Part shown: one piece after another, positions 48,237 to 57,908 of the stretch
Position numbering within the stretch: the first letter of the stretch is position 1
Layout of the letters: the number at the start of each line of letters is the position of its first letter
Assembly: GCA_030537455.1 (NCBI GenBank)
Contig: JAUNMR010000024.1
Span: 1-60,092 of the forward strand
Length of the DNA: 60,092 bases
Reading direction: 5' to 3'
Source of the DNA: Planctomycetia bacterium
Lineage (GTDB): Bacteria > Planctomycetota > Planctomycetia > Pirellulales > Thermoguttaceae
The notes under the pieces: generated by a model
The model's database searches: none
Told to the model about the DNA's origin: nothing
Seen by the model: only the letters and a program-made list of their open reading frames with translations
Translations under genes and position numbers: made by a program

Positions 48237-49817
48237 TCACACGCGCATAAAGATGCGACGACGATACAGCCACAGCAGGAAGAGCCAGGACACAATCAGC
48301 CCGGCTATGGTCGTGGCGATCGTCTGGAACGCGCCGTTTTCAATCACTTGCTCCACGCCGTCGACGAGGATTTCACGTTTGCAAGGGATAAAACGAGAAA
48401 TCGCGTCCGCAAAAAAGAAGTCGCGCATATTGTCGAACACGATAATACGTTTCGCAAGGAAGATCGTAATCGAATTCATACCGACAACTGCAAAGGGGAA
48501 GCCGAGCCAGCGCAGACGCAAAACGTCAATGAGAAGATAGAAGAGCGCAAGCGCAAGCGCGGAGTAACCGCCGACAAAGCACACGAACGAGCTATTCCAA
48601 AGGTTCTTATTGATCGGAAAGACCATATGCCAAAGCGCGCCTATCACCATCAGTATGACGCCGCCCATGGTTAAGACCAGGAGTTTCTGCGCCTTAGAGG
48701 CATATTGACCGTCGGTGATCTTGAGCGTCATAGCGTCGACGTCTTGCATTTGTTCTTCTGCAACGTCGTCGCTACTGCGACTAGGACGTTCCGCGCGCGC
48801 GAGCACGCCGCCGAAGAACATGCCCAGTAGCGCGGTGACAATAGCGGGAACGGTGGAAGCGAGTCCCTCTGGGTCTCTGAGATTTCGGAACACGGCGGGG
48901 TCGTATTCTTTAATCACGCCACGCTGGAAGTCGTGGTCATGATAGAGTTTACCGGGCACGAGTTTACGGTCGACGTAGTTGACGACGCACCCTTCTGGCA
49001 GCATATTATGCCGCACGGTTCCGATCTCGGGGTAATCTTCGGAGTCTATGTCGGGTAAGGGGTTGTCTTCACAGATAGCGTTCGGCTGACGCTCGAAGAG
49101 CTGTTTAACGCGCGCCATATAGGCGTCTTTGGTGAACTGCTCTTTCGGGGCGACGTCTGGCGCGGGCACGAGCGCGACGACCAACCAGTATCCGACCAGA
49201 ATCAGCGCGGCAAGCGCTCCCAGTACGACCTTGTGACGACGGAAAATCAGATAGATAAACGCCGCAAACATCCAGGCCAGACCGATGTGCTGCAAAACGC
49301 CCATGTAGCGAAGATGCGTCAGATCGAAGCTCAAGCGATTACTGTAGATAATGCCAAGGAAGACCAGTGCAAATCCGCGCCAGAGAATCTTCAGACAAAT
49401 GCGCCATACGGGTCGACCGTTTGCGAGTTGCTTGCGAAGCGAGAAAGGAAAAGAAACGCCCGCGAGGAACAGAAATAACGGGAAAATCGTGTCATGATGA
49501 AGAACGCCGTTCCACTTCACGTGATTCATATGCTTCGCGAGTGTCGCGCGAGTGTCGGCGCTCACGATCTTACCGCAAGCGTGAGCCTTAACGACCGCCG
49601 AGTCGCTAATCACGCGAAAGTCTTCGCTATGCAGACGGCACGCCTGCGTAATCAACGTCGCAAGACCTATTATACACAGCATATTAAGCCCGCGCAGTGC
49701 GTCGAGCGACATGAGTCGACGCGACGCGCGCTTCTTAATCGCCTCTTCCGTTTGAGGCGCGCCGGAGAGTTGGTTTTCAAAGAGACTCTCCTCGGCTTTT
49801 TTGGTTTTATTCTTCAT
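48237..49817 (-). CDS. DUF5009 / heparan-alpha-glucosaminide N-acetyltransferase-like membrane protein
   Basis: 526 aa with about ten membrane helices. RLMSLDALRGLNM near the start, HVKWNGVLHHDTIFPLFLFL and MGVLQHIGLAWMFAA are typical of the DUF5009 family, which is related to HGSNAT and YeiB-type acyltransferases that move acetyl groups across the membrane to sugars. A non-membrane loop of ~80 residues lies between about 225 and 305. GAGGAGAAG precedes the ATG. A good promoter lies 90 bp upstream. The sugar-acetylation role fits the nearby esterases but is inference. Confidence 0.85.
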   Translation of the reverse strand: MKNKTKKAEESLFENQLSGAPQTEEAIKKRASRRLMSLDALRGLNMLCIIGLATLITQACRLHSEDFRVISDSAVVKAHACGKIVSADTRATLAKHMNHVKWNGVLHHDTIFPLFLFLAGVSFPFSLRKQLANGRPVWRICLKILWRGFALVFLGIIYSNRLSFDLTHLRYMGVLQHIGLAWMFAAFIYLIFRRHKVVLGALAALILVGYWLVVALVPAPDVAPKEQFTKDAYMARVKQLFERQPNAICEDNPLPDIDSEDYPEIGTVRHNMLPEGCVVNYVDRKLVPGKLYHDHDFQRGVIKEYDPAVFRNLRDPEGLASTVPAIVTALLGMFFGGVLARAERPSRSSDDVAEEQMQDVDAMTLKITDGQYASKAQKLLVLTMGGVILMVIGALWHMVFPINKNLWNSSFVCFVGGYSALALALFYLLIDVLRLRWLGFPFAVVGMNSITIFLAKRIIVFDNMRDFFFADAISRFIPCKREILVDGVEQVIENGAFQTIATTIAGLIVSWLFLLWLYRRRIFMRV

Positions 49818-49905
49818 AAGGCTTCTCCTCGTGTTATGCGTCTGTTCGCGTCAAACGCGTGGACACATGCGCGACGACTAGAGCGTCGCTATAGTCTCTG
49901 GCGTT

Positions 49906-49934
49906 ATTATACCTCCTCTTGCCAATCGGGTCAA
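49906..49934 (-). promoter_or_regulatory. Promoter of the DUF5009 gene
   Basis: On the minus strand TTGACC (49934-49929), exactly 17 bp, then TATAAT (49911-49906). A TATAAT also occurs on the plus strand at 50017-50022, about 95 bp before the GH106 gene, with no clear -35 box. Confidence 0.65.
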
Positions 49935-50117
49935 ATTCCTGTCGCGCGCCGGTCTTATCAAGGAACGCTTACGCTGAAAACCGCGGTAGCGACTAGCGTC
50001 GCGCTGTCTTCTCTGATATAATACGCGCAAAGATTGGAGCAGACCGACGCTCAACGCTCTGCGTTGTGCAAACGTTACGCTCTGTTGACGCCTTAAACGA
50101 TTGATAGGATCGAAATC

Positions 50118-53100
50118 ATGCATTATCGACACGTACGCCGTTTGGCGCTGTACGCCGCGTTCTGCGCCTGGGCGCTCTTGGGCTCGACGCTCTACGCTCA
50201 GCGCGCAAACGACCTGCAATTCTCACACGCCATGCCGCCGGAAACCAATCAACTTCCGAGCAATCCCACGCGCGCGGAACTATTACAAGGCTTTGCCAAT
50301 CCCACGGGTCTTGTTCGCACCGGCGCTTACTGGTACTGGCTCTCGGGCAACTCCTCGCAAGAAGGCGTTCGCAAAGACATTGAAGCAATGAAGTCCGTGG
50401 GAATTGACCGCGCCTATATTGGCGATATCGGTCAAGACGCCGTTCCGACCGGTCCGGTTCGATTTTTCTCTGACGAATGGTGGGAAATCGTTCACCAGGC
50501 TTTCAAAGCGGGCACAGAAAACGACGTAGAAGTCGGTATCTTCAACTCCCCGGGCTGGAGCCAATCGGGCGGTCCTTGGGTCAGTTACGATATGGCCATG
50601 CGCTATCTGGTTAAGAGCGAAACACTTGTGACCGGTCCCAAGAAGGTCAAATTCGAACTGACCAAACCGGAATTTCGCAACGAAAATAAAGACGAATATC
50701 AAGACGTCGTCGTGATCGCCTACCCCGCCCCGAAGGGATACGGCGAAAGAATCGTAGAAAATAATCCCGATAAACTCAATCTCGTCGCTGGAAAACCCAC
50801 TACCCTCACGATTACCGCCGACAATGACTTCACCGCCCGTGGCGCCGTCGTTAAACTGCAACCGCGTCCGGTCATTGCTCAGGTGGAAATCTTCGCGAAA
50901 GTCAAGGGCGACAAGAAGTCAATCGCTAAGTTTGAAGTCAACCGCTACAATCCCGAACTAAACGTCGGGTTTATGCCATATGCGCCGGTAACCGCCAACT
51001 TCCCCGCCGCGACCGCCAAAGAATTTGAAATCGTCGTCACTGCTGACCGTGACGCCGCTCTGGCGGAAGTCTCGCTGGAAGCCGCTCCCGTCGTCGCCGA
51101 CGTCTTCAATAAGACGCTTGCGAAAATGCACCAAACGCCTCACCCAATGTGGCATGAATACCAGTGGCCACAAGCCGCGAAAGAGGCAAGAGAAGACCGC
51201 GACGGCGCTTACGATCCAAATAAGGTCGTCGTGCTCACCGATAAGGTCAAGGACGGCGTTCTCACTTGGGACGTCCCGGAAGGTGATTGGGTCGTCGAAC
51301 GCTTCGGCGCGGTTCCCACCGGAACTAAAAACGCCCCCGCTGTTCCTGAAGCTACCGGTTACGAAGTCGATAAAATGAGCGCTGAACACGCCCTGGAGCA
51401 CTTCAACGCCTATATGCTCGACCTAATCAACCGCTTCCCGAAAGAGGACATGAAGTCCTTCACCACGATTGTGCAAGACAGCTACGAAATGGGCGGGCAG
51501 AACTACACCGACAATCTCGCGGAAAAGTTCAAGGCGTCCTTTGGCTACGACCCAACTGCGTATCTGCCGGTCTATTACGGCGCGGTCGCTGGCAATCTCG
51601 ACGTCTCGGAACGTTTCCTCTGGGACCTGCGTCGTTTTATTGCCGACGAAGTGGCCTACTCCTATGTCGGAGGTCTACGCGAAGCCGCTAACGCCTACGG
51701 TAAAAACACTTGGCTCGAATGCTACGGTCACTGGGGCTTCCCGGGCGAATTCCTGCAGTACGGCGGTCAGTCGAACGAAATCGCCGGGGAATACTGGAGC
51801 GAAGGCTCGCTCGGCGATATCGAAAACCGTATCGCCTCCTCATGCGGTCATATCTACGGTAAAACCAAAATTTGGGCGGAATCGAACACCTGTGCTGGCA
51901 ATCCTTACGGTCGCAGTCCGGTCGATCTCAAGAAACGAACCGACCGCTTCTTCGCCGACGGTATCAACAACACGTTGCTCCACCTGTTCGTGGAACAACC
52001 GGACGAACGTAAACCCGGTTTTAACGCTTGGTTCGGTAACGAATTCAATCGTCACAACACCTGGTTCCCGCAACTTGACCTCTACGTTATGTACCTCAAG
52101 CGCGTGAACTATATGCTACAACAGGGTTTGAACGTTGCCGACGTCGCCTACTTCATCGGCGAAGACTGCCCCAAGATGGTCGGTCTTGTCGAGCCGGCGC
52201 TGCCCTCTGGCTATCAGTACGACTTTATTAACGGCGAAGTGCTCGTGGAGACCGTAAGCGTCGACGAAAAAGGTCTGCTCACGCTGCCACACGGCACGCA
52301 GTACAAAATCCTTGTCCTGCCGCCGCTTGACTCTATGCGTCCCGCCGTGCTCAAGAGTATTAAAAAGCTCGTGGAAGACGGCGCCTTTGTCCTGGGACCG
52401 AAACCCTCGCGCTCTCCGAGTTTACAAGACTACCCCAACGCCGACGCGCAAGTCAAAGAACTGGCTGACCAACTCTGGGGCGACGTCGACGGCGTGAACG
52501 TCAAGAGCCGTAAGGTCGGAAAAGGCACAATCGCGTCTGGTCTGACCATGGAAGAAGCGCTCGCTATGGTCAATTGCCCGCCTGACTGCCAATATGACCC
52601 GGCGACGCAACTGGTCTATGGTCGTCGAACCACCGATAATGGCGACCTCTACTTCATCGCGAACCAAACCGACGCGACGCTCAATGACGTAAACGTCGTC
52701 TTCCGCGTTAGCGGTAAAGAGCCGGAAATTTGGGATCCCACCACCGGCGAAACGCGTCAAGTCAAATCCTGGTCTGTTAAAGACGGGCGCACGACCATTG
52801 CGCTAAATTTCGTGCCACAAGAGAGTTACTTCGTCGTCTTCGAAAAGGATACCGACGCGAACGCCGGTACCGGCAAGAGCAACGCGCTCGCGCTCGAAAC
52901 GCTCGTGGACGTCAACGGTCCTTGGGACGTCTCCTTCTTAACAGACGAAGTCTCGCGCGGTCCCAAAGGGACAATTGTCTTTGATAACCTCTACGACTGG
53001 ACGACTTCCGATAACGACGCCATTAAGTACTACTCCGGTACGGCAAACTACGCCACGATCGTCAAGCTCGACGCTAAACCGACTAACCGCGTTTACTTAG

Positions 53101-53387
53101 AACTTGGCGCCGTCAGTGAAATGGCGAAAGTCACAATCAATGGCTCTTACGTCGGCGGCGTGTGGACCGCGCCGTATCGTCTCGACGTGACCGAATACCT
53201 CAAGCAGGGCGACAACATTCTACAAATCGAAGTGGTCAACTGCTGGGTCAATCGTCTCATCGGCGACTCCAAACTGCCGGAAAATGAGCGTAAAACCTGG
53301 TGCCCGGTCAATAATTACACGCCGCAATCGCCACTCAAGAAGTCCGGTCTGATCGGACCGGTTCGCTTGGCGCAAGAGAAGAACTAA
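50118..53387 (+). CDS. GH106-type alpha-L-rhamnosidase
   Basis: 1089 aa, usual GH106 size. The signal peptide ends near LYAQ. GAYWYWLSGNSSQEGVRKD and IEAMKSVGIDRAYI (residues ~69-105) are characteristic of this family. DSYEMGGQNYTD contains Glu457, a plausible catalytic acid by position. LECYGHWGFPGEF continues the barrel. The C terminus is a jelly-roll (LELGAVSEMAKVTINGSYVGG) ending in VNRLIGDSKLPENER. It would release terminal rhamnose from pectin or other glycans outside the cytoplasm. AGGA lies 8 nt before the ATG. A terminator follows. Confidence 0.9.
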   Translation: MHYRHVRRLALYAAFCAWALLGSTLYAQRANDLQFSHAMPPETNQLPSNPTRAELLQGFANPTGLVRTGAYWYWLSGNSSQEGVRKDIEAMKSVGIDRAYIGDIGQDAVPTGPVRFFSDEWWEIVHQAFKAGTENDVEVGIFNSPGWSQSGGPWVSYDMAMRYLVKSETLVTGPKKVKFELTKPEFRNENKDEYQDVVVIAYPAPKGYGERIVENNPDKLNLVAGKPTTLTITADNDFTARGAVVKLQPRPVIAQVEIFAKVKGDKKSIAKFEVNRYNPELNVGFMPYAPVTANFPAATAKEFEIVVTADRDAALAEVSLEAAPVVADVFNKTLAKMHQTPHPMWHEYQWPQAAKEAREDRDGAYDPNKVVVLTDKVKDGVLTWDVPEGDWVVERFGAVPTGTKNAPAVPEATGYEVDKMSAEHALEHFNAYMLDLINRFPKEDMKSFTTIVQDSYEMGGQNYTDNLAEKFKASFGYDPTAYLPVYYGAVAGNLDVSERFLWDLRRFIADEVAYSYVGGLREAANAYGKNTWLECYGHWGFPGEFLQYGGQSNEIAGEYWSEGSLGDIENRIASSCGHIYGKTKIWAESNTCAGNPYGRSPVDLKKRTDRFFADGINNTLLHLFVEQPDERKPGFNAWFGNEFNRHNTWFPQLDLYVMYLKRVNYMLQQGLNVADVAYFIGEDCPKMVGLVEPALPSGYQYDFINGEVLVETVSVDEKGLLTLPHGTQYKILVLPPLDSMRPAVLKSIKKLVEDGAFVLGPKPSRSPSLQDYPNADAQVKELADQLWGDVDGVNVKSRKVGKGTIASGLTMEEALAMVNCPPDCQYDPATQLVYGRRTTDNGDLYFIANQTDATLNDVNVVFRVSGKEPEIWDPTTGETRQVKSWSVKDGRTTIALNFVPQESYFVVFEKDTDANAGTGKSNALALETLVDVNGPWDVSFLTDEVSRGPKGTIVFDNLYDWTTSDNDAIKYYSGTANYATIVKLDAKPTNRVYLELGAVSEMAKVTINGSYVGGVWTAPYRLDVTEYLKQGDNILQIEVVNCWVNRLIGDSKLPENERKTWCPVNNYTPQSPLKKSGLIGPVRLAQEKN

Positions 53388-53417
53388 GTCGCGCGTTAAC
53401 TTGTTCTAGTTTAAACG

Positions 53418-53463
53418 CGTCGTGGTCGCGTCCCTGCCTAACACACGCGACCGCGACGTTTTC
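53418..53463 (+). terminator. Intrinsic terminator after the rhamnosidase
   Basis: 14-bp stem CGTCGTGGTCGCGT / ACGCGACCGCGACG with one G-U pair and a 13-nt loop, then TTTTC. It overlaps the upstream open frame of folP, which supports a later folP start. Confidence 0.85.
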
Positions 53464-53523
53464 TTACGCCGACCCGATACGCATTCCTGCCTCGGATCGG
53501 CTTTGCCCACGCTAAATACAGCT

Positions 53524-54558
53524 ATGCAAACTCTTTCTCAGATCACCTGGCGGCTACCGCGGCATACGCTAACGTTCGAACGACCATGTCTCATGGGGAT
53601 CGTGAACGTAACGCCCGATAGTTTTTCCGACGGCGGTCAGTTCCGCGCCAACGATGCGCAAACCGTTAATAGCGTTAGCGATAGCGACTGTGATCGTAAA
53701 GCTTTTCGAGTCGATATTGCCGCTACGGTCGACTATGCGCGCGAACTACTACGCAACGGCGCGTCGATTCTCGACGTCGGGGGAGAAAGCACGCGACCCG
53801 GTAGCGACGCCATTGACGAAGCGGAAGAGCTAAGGCGTGTCATTCCTGTGATTAAAGCGCTCGCGCGCGAACTCAACGCGCCGATCTCCGTCGATTCTTA
53901 TCGTCCGGCCGTTATTCACGCCGCGCTGGAATGCGGCGCGGAAATCGCCAATGACGTCGCCGCCGGTCGCTATCAAACGTCGCAGAAAAGTTTTAGCAAC
54001 GAGGACGATACGCCCGAAAGGGAAGAGCTTGCGGAAATCGTCGCGCGCTCCGGCGCGGGCGTGTGTCTCATGCACATGCGCGGCGTACCGAAGACAATGC
54101 AAAGCGTGGAACCGATTTACGAACGCGGGGTCGTTGAGGAAACGTTAAGTTTTCTGTCGCGTCGCCGGGACGCTTTTCTCCATTGCGGGGTACGTCCCGA
54201 GCAATTGGCGTATGACCCGGGAATCGGATTCGGTAAGACGTTAGAGCAGAATTGGGCGTTAATCGCCAACGCCGACGCCTTTTTATCACTAGGCGGCGTC
54301 GTACTTTACGGCTGCTCGCGTAAACGGTTTCTCACGGGAACCTTGGAGGAAATCGACGCCAGAGAGAAGACCACGCTGAACGTCTATTCCCAAACCCTGG
54401 AACGGCGCGACTTTATGACGGCGCAAACGACCGTGGCGCTCGCACGACGCGGCGTGCATGTCATTCGCGTGCACAATGTCGCTATGTCACGTCTAGCGTT
54501 GGAATTAGCGCAACGCGCGGGCGATCTACCGCTGAGGTCTGCGTCATGCCAGAAGTAA
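53524..54558 (+). CDS. folP: Dihydropteroate synthase
   Basis: 344 aa. It condenses p-aminobenzoate with the pterin pyrophosphate in folate synthesis. MGIVNVTPDSFSDGG, LDVGGESTRPGS, ISVDSYRPAV and YDPGIGFGKT are all present; the last substrate motif reads YGCSRKRF. A ~20-residue polar insertion follows the first motif and another (SQKSFSNEDDTPERE) sits in the middle. The frame opens at 53422 inside a terminator, so I choose ATG 53524 although its ribosome site is weak. Its stop overlaps the next gene by 13 bp, so the two are co-translated. Confidence 0.93.
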   Translation: MQTLSQITWRLPRHTLTFERPCLMGIVNVTPDSFSDGGQFRANDAQTVNSVSDSDCDRKAFRVDIAATVDYARELLRNGASILDVGGESTRPGSDAIDEAEELRRVIPVIKALARELNAPISVDSYRPAVIHAALECGAEIANDVAAGRYQTSQKSFSNEDDTPEREELAEIVARSGAGVCLMHMRGVPKTMQSVEPIYERGVVEETLSFLSRRRDAFLHCGVRPEQLAYDPGIGFGKTLEQNWALIANADAFLSLGGVVLYGCSRKRFLTGTLEEIDAREKTTLNVYSQTLERRDFMTAQTTVALARRGVHVIRVHNVAMSRLALELAQRAGDLPLRSASCQK

Positions 54559-55820
54559 CGCGCGCGCTGATTTTAGGCACAGACGAAGCCGGGTACGGTC
54601 CTAATCTCGGACCGCTCGTGCTCGGCGCTTCCGCCTGGACAATGTCGCTCTCAAAGGAGCAGACCGAGCGACTGCCACCTTTGGAATCCTTTGCCGCGCC
54701 AAGGCTTACGTCGACGTCGGCGCCTGCGCCGAACAAGCCGACGCCACGTCGACGTCTACCCGCCGCGGCGTCGCAAACCTTGTCGTTATTCGAGCTAGTC
54801 GACGCGCCCCAAACGCCGTGCGATTCCACTATTCCCGAGGCTGAAAGCGTCAACCCGTTCGACGCGTTGCCCGACGCGCTGAACGAACGACTCTATGAAA
54901 TTGCTCAGCGACGCGCGATCTTTCCGCTAATGGATTCCAAACGCCTCTACCTCGCCGGCAAAACGTTACACGCCCTAGAGCGTTCCTACTGGCTCGCGCG
55001 TGCGCTCATTGCCCCCGACGCGCTAAGCAAACCGCTCGCCTTTCGCGCTCAGACGCAGACCATCGACCACCGTCGCACGCTCGGGCTAACGCAAGAGGAG
55101 ACTTTGCCACCGTGGGAAGAACAGTTCGACTGCGCGCTCCCATTAGACGCGCGCGTCGGCGATCTAGCGGATCTACAAGCCGACCGTGACAAAATCCACG
55201 AATACCTCAAGACGCGTGGACTTAACCTTTGCGCGCTTACCACGCGACGCGTTCAGCCGCGTCAGTTCAACGCGCTAATCAAACGGCTTGCGCTCAAAAG
55301 CGACCTCATTGCCGAGGTTACGCTTGCTACCCTAGCGGAAACGCTCATTTGCGCATTATCTCGCGACGACGTCCACGCGCCTCAGGGCGTCTACGCGCTG
55401 GCGCTATGCGACAAACTCGGAGGACGCGACCATTATGCGCAGGCGCTACGCGAACGCTTTCCACAGGCGCAACTTACGATTCTACGCGAAGCGCGCGAGC
55501 AGAGCGTCTACCGACTATTAGCGCAACGCGCGCGAGTGCGCGACTCTTCCGTGCGCGACCTGCCCAGCGCCGTGGCGCTTGAGGTTCGATTCACCGCCAA
55601 GGGCGAGCGCTACGTCCCGACCGCGCTCGCGTCGATTTGCGCTAAATACTGGCGAGAAATATCGATGCATGCGTTCAATGTTTTTTGGCGCAAACAACTT
55701 AGCGACGAACTGCGCCCCACCGCTGGCTATCCCGTCGACGCGATACGTTTTAGAAACGACGTCGAGAAGACCAGGCGTCGCCTCGGCATTAGCGACGAGG
55801 AATTCTGGCGTGTGAAATAA
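54546..55820 (+). CDS. RNase HII-like protein with a large insertion
   Basis: 424 aa against ~200-260 aa for RNase HII. The N terminus GTDEAGYGPNLGPLVLGAS matches the RNase HII signature with Asp13 and Glu14. A Pro/Ala/Arg-rich insertion follows at ~45-105, then MDSKRLY (like the family's DSKKL). ALCDKLGGRDHY supplies the third Asp. AKGERYVPTALASICAKYWRE aligns with the KGD...AAASIIAK motif, with Glu in place of the fourth Asp, as in RNase HIII. A nuclease on RNA/DNA hybrids is inferred. It overlaps folP by 13 bp and precedes the metallophosphoesterase by 29 bp. Confidence 0.75.
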   Translation: MPEVTRALILGTDEAGYGPNLGPLVLGASAWTMSLSKEQTERLPPLESFAAPRLTSTSAPAPNKPTPRRRLPAAASQTLSLFELVDAPQTPCDSTIPEAESVNPFDALPDALNERLYEIAQRRAIFPLMDSKRLYLAGKTLHALERSYWLARALIAPDALSKPLAFRAQTQTIDHRRTLGLTQEETLPPWEEQFDCALPLDARVGDLADLQADRDKIHEYLKTRGLNLCALTTRRVQPRQFNALIKRLALKSDLIAEVTLATLAETLICALSRDDVHAPQGVYALALCDKLGGRDHYAQALRERFPQAQLTILREAREQSVYRLLAQRARVRDSSVRDLPSAVALEVRFTAKGERYVPTALASICAKYWREISMHAFNVFWRKQLSDELRPTAGYPVDAIRFRNDVEKTRRRLGISDEEFWRVK

Positions 55821-55849
55821 CGCCGTGAGTCAAGGAGATATCATCTTTC

Positions 55850-56950
55850 ATGTCGACCCCACAAGGCGCCGAGGCGAAGCGACCGCAAGCCGAGGCGATT
55901 ACCATCCACAAGCGTACGCGCAAACGTCGAATCGTCGAATGGTTCTTCGGATTAACGAGTCTGGCGTATTTCCTATTCTATTGGGAAAATAACGTTATCC
56001 AGACGCGGCAGTTCGAACGAATAGACGCGCGCGTGCCACGGGAACTCGACGGTCTAACGATTGTGCAAATCTCCGACTTGCATCACAAGGAATTTGGCGC
56101 CAATAACAAACGTTTACTTGCAAAGGTACGGCAAGCGAAACCGGACGTCATAGCGATCACCGGCGACCTCATTGACGAGCGCAACTTCGATTTGAACTTC
56201 ACACGACGTTTTATCGCCGCGTGTGTCGACATAGCGCCGACCCTGTACGTCACGGGCAATCATGAAATGAACTTTCATGACCATTACCTTTTCGAGTTCC
56301 TTGACGCGGTGGAGGCGAGCGGCGCGTACCTCATGGACGATCGCGCCTTTGAAATCTCACGTCAGGGGCAGACGCTACAGTTCAGCCCCAAAGCGACGCT
56401 ACCGCAACCGCGTCGTGACGACGACAGTCGCCCGAGCATACCGCCACAAGCGTCGGTTACGACCGACACGACCGAAAGCGAGGAGGAACTACTCGACCTG
56501 CTCATGCAGCCTGAGGAGCCAAGCCAGACAGAAACGGAAAGCGCCAACCCCAATGCGATTCTCATCGCCGGCGTGGCCGACCCGGTCAGATATCGTCCGC
56601 AAGACACACAGCAACTCGACGTCGCGCTCAGTTGCCTGCCGCGGAGCGACCAGCAGTTCGCCGTCCTGCTCTCGCACCGACCAGAAGCCTTTGACGTCTA
56701 CGTCAAGCGCCGATTCGACCTAACGCTGACCGGTCACGCACACGGCGGCCAGTGTCGAATTCCGGGTATTCTCCCGAACGGTCTGATCGCGCCGAACCAA
56801 GGTTGGTTTCCGCGCTACGCTTCGGGTATCTTTGAAAAGGACTCCTGCGCCATGATCGTCTCGCGTGGGCTCGGCGCCAGCGTTGTGCCCACGCGCATTA
56901 TGAACCGACCGGAACTGGTCGTTTGCCGAATACGACACGCACACGACTAA
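55850..56950 (+). CDS. Membrane-anchored metallophosphoesterase (YkuE-like)
   Basis: 366 aa. One hydrophobic segment near residues 33-50 (FGLTSLAYFLFYW) follows a basic N terminus. The calcineurin-like phosphoesterase motifs are in order: QISDLHHKEFG, ITGDLID, VTGNHEM and LTGHAHGGQ. An extra, mostly acidic and Ser/Thr-rich stretch (~residues 178-240, including TESEEELLDLL) interrupts the usual domain. Relatives of YkuE act on lipid headgroups or phosphodiesters. CAAGGAGATATC precedes the ATG. Confidence 0.88.
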   Translation: MSTPQGAEAKRPQAEAITIHKRTRKRRIVEWFFGLTSLAYFLFYWENNVIQTRQFERIDARVPRELDGLTIVQISDLHHKEFGANNKRLLAKVRQAKPDVIAITGDLIDERNFDLNFTRRFIAACVDIAPTLYVTGNHEMNFHDHYLFEFLDAVEASGAYLMDDRAFEISRQGQTLQFSPKATLPQPRRDDDSRPSIPPQASVTTDTTESEEELLDLLMQPEEPSQTETESANPNAILIAGVADPVRYRPQDTQQLDVALSCLPRSDQQFAVLLSHRPEAFDVYVKRRFDLTLTGHAHGGQCRIPGILPNGLIAPNQGWFPRYASGIFEKDSCAMIVSRGLGASVVPTRIMNRPELVVCRIRHAHD

Positions 56951-56995
56951 TTTCAATCTGTTATATTAACCAATCAAACCTACGAGGTTTACGCC

Positions 56996-57856
56996 ATGCC
57001 CTATTTTGGCGTTCACGAATCGATTAACGGCGGATTTGCCGCCGCGGTACAACGTATTAGCGCCAACGGTTTTGACGCAATACAGATCTTTTCCGGCAAC
57101 GCCTCGCGTTGGGAAAATAAGAGCATTTCCCCGGAGGACGCGCAGGAATTTCAAAAGGCGTTGCGGGAGGAGAAAATCGAGCATACGCTCATTCACGATT
57201 CCTACCTGATCAATATAGCGTCGGTCGATCCAGAGAAGTTGGCGCGCTCCCAGTCGCGTTTTACCGACGAACTACTGCGCGCGGAACTTCTGGGCGTGCC
57301 CTATCTTGTCATGCACCCGGGATCCTTTAAAGACGACGCGCGTGAAAATGGCGTAGCGCGCGCGTCGCAGTCGTTCGACACGATCTTCCAGGCGTTGCCG
57401 TCTAGCAATCAGGTCACGGTTCTTGTGGAGATTACCGCCGGTCAGGGCTCCTATCTTGGCTCCACATTTGAGGAAATCGCGGCGATTATCAACGGTTCCG
57501 CCTACGCCAGTCGTCTGGGCGTCTGCTTTGACACTTGCCACGCGTTCGCCTCGGGCTATGATTTTCTCACGCGCGACGCCTATCTGCGCGTTATGGACGA
57601 CTTCGATAAGGTTCTGGGATTGGACAAACTCATGGCGTTCCACCTAAACGACTCAATGAAGGGGCTGGCCTCGCACGTCGACCGTCACACTCACATCGGT
57701 CTGGGCGCGCTAGGACTGGAGCCCTTCCGACTCATTGTAAACGACCCGAGGTTCAAAGACACGCCGATGTACCTCGAGACCCCTAAGGGCGAAAATGAAA
57801 ACGGAGAAGACTGGGATAAAGTCAACCTAGCGACGCTCCGTGCCCTCTTGCAATAA
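56996..57856 (+). CDS. nfo: Endonuclease IV (AP endonuclease)
   Basis: 286 aa, standard size. It cuts DNA 5' to abasic sites in base-excision repair using three zinc ions. FGVHESINGGF, the MHPGSFK metal motif, LVEITAGQGSYLGSTFEE, GVCFDTCHAFASGYD and FHLNDSM...HVDRHTHIGLGALG are all present. It begins 45 bp after the metallophosphoesterase and may share its transcript. Confidence 0.97.
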   Translation: MPYFGVHESINGGFAAAVQRISANGFDAIQIFSGNASRWENKSISPEDAQEFQKALREEKIEHTLIHDSYLINIASVDPEKLARSQSRFTDELLRAELLGVPYLVMHPGSFKDDARENGVARASQSFDTIFQALPSSNQVTVLVEITAGQGSYLGSTFEEIAAIINGSAYASRLGVCFDTCHAFASGYDFLTRDAYLRVMDDFDKVLGLDKLMAFHLNDSMKGLASHVDRHTHIGLGALGLEPFRLIVNDPRFKDTPMYLETPKGENENGEDWDKVNLATLRALLQ

Positions 57857-57908
57857 AAGGATTTCCGCGCCGATTACGGCGTGCTTACTTCACCTGAGGA
57901 GTTTGATT

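Noticed and set aside
53422..53523. Earlier start of folP
   Set aside because: The region overlaps the rhamnosidase terminator and its residues do not resemble FolP.
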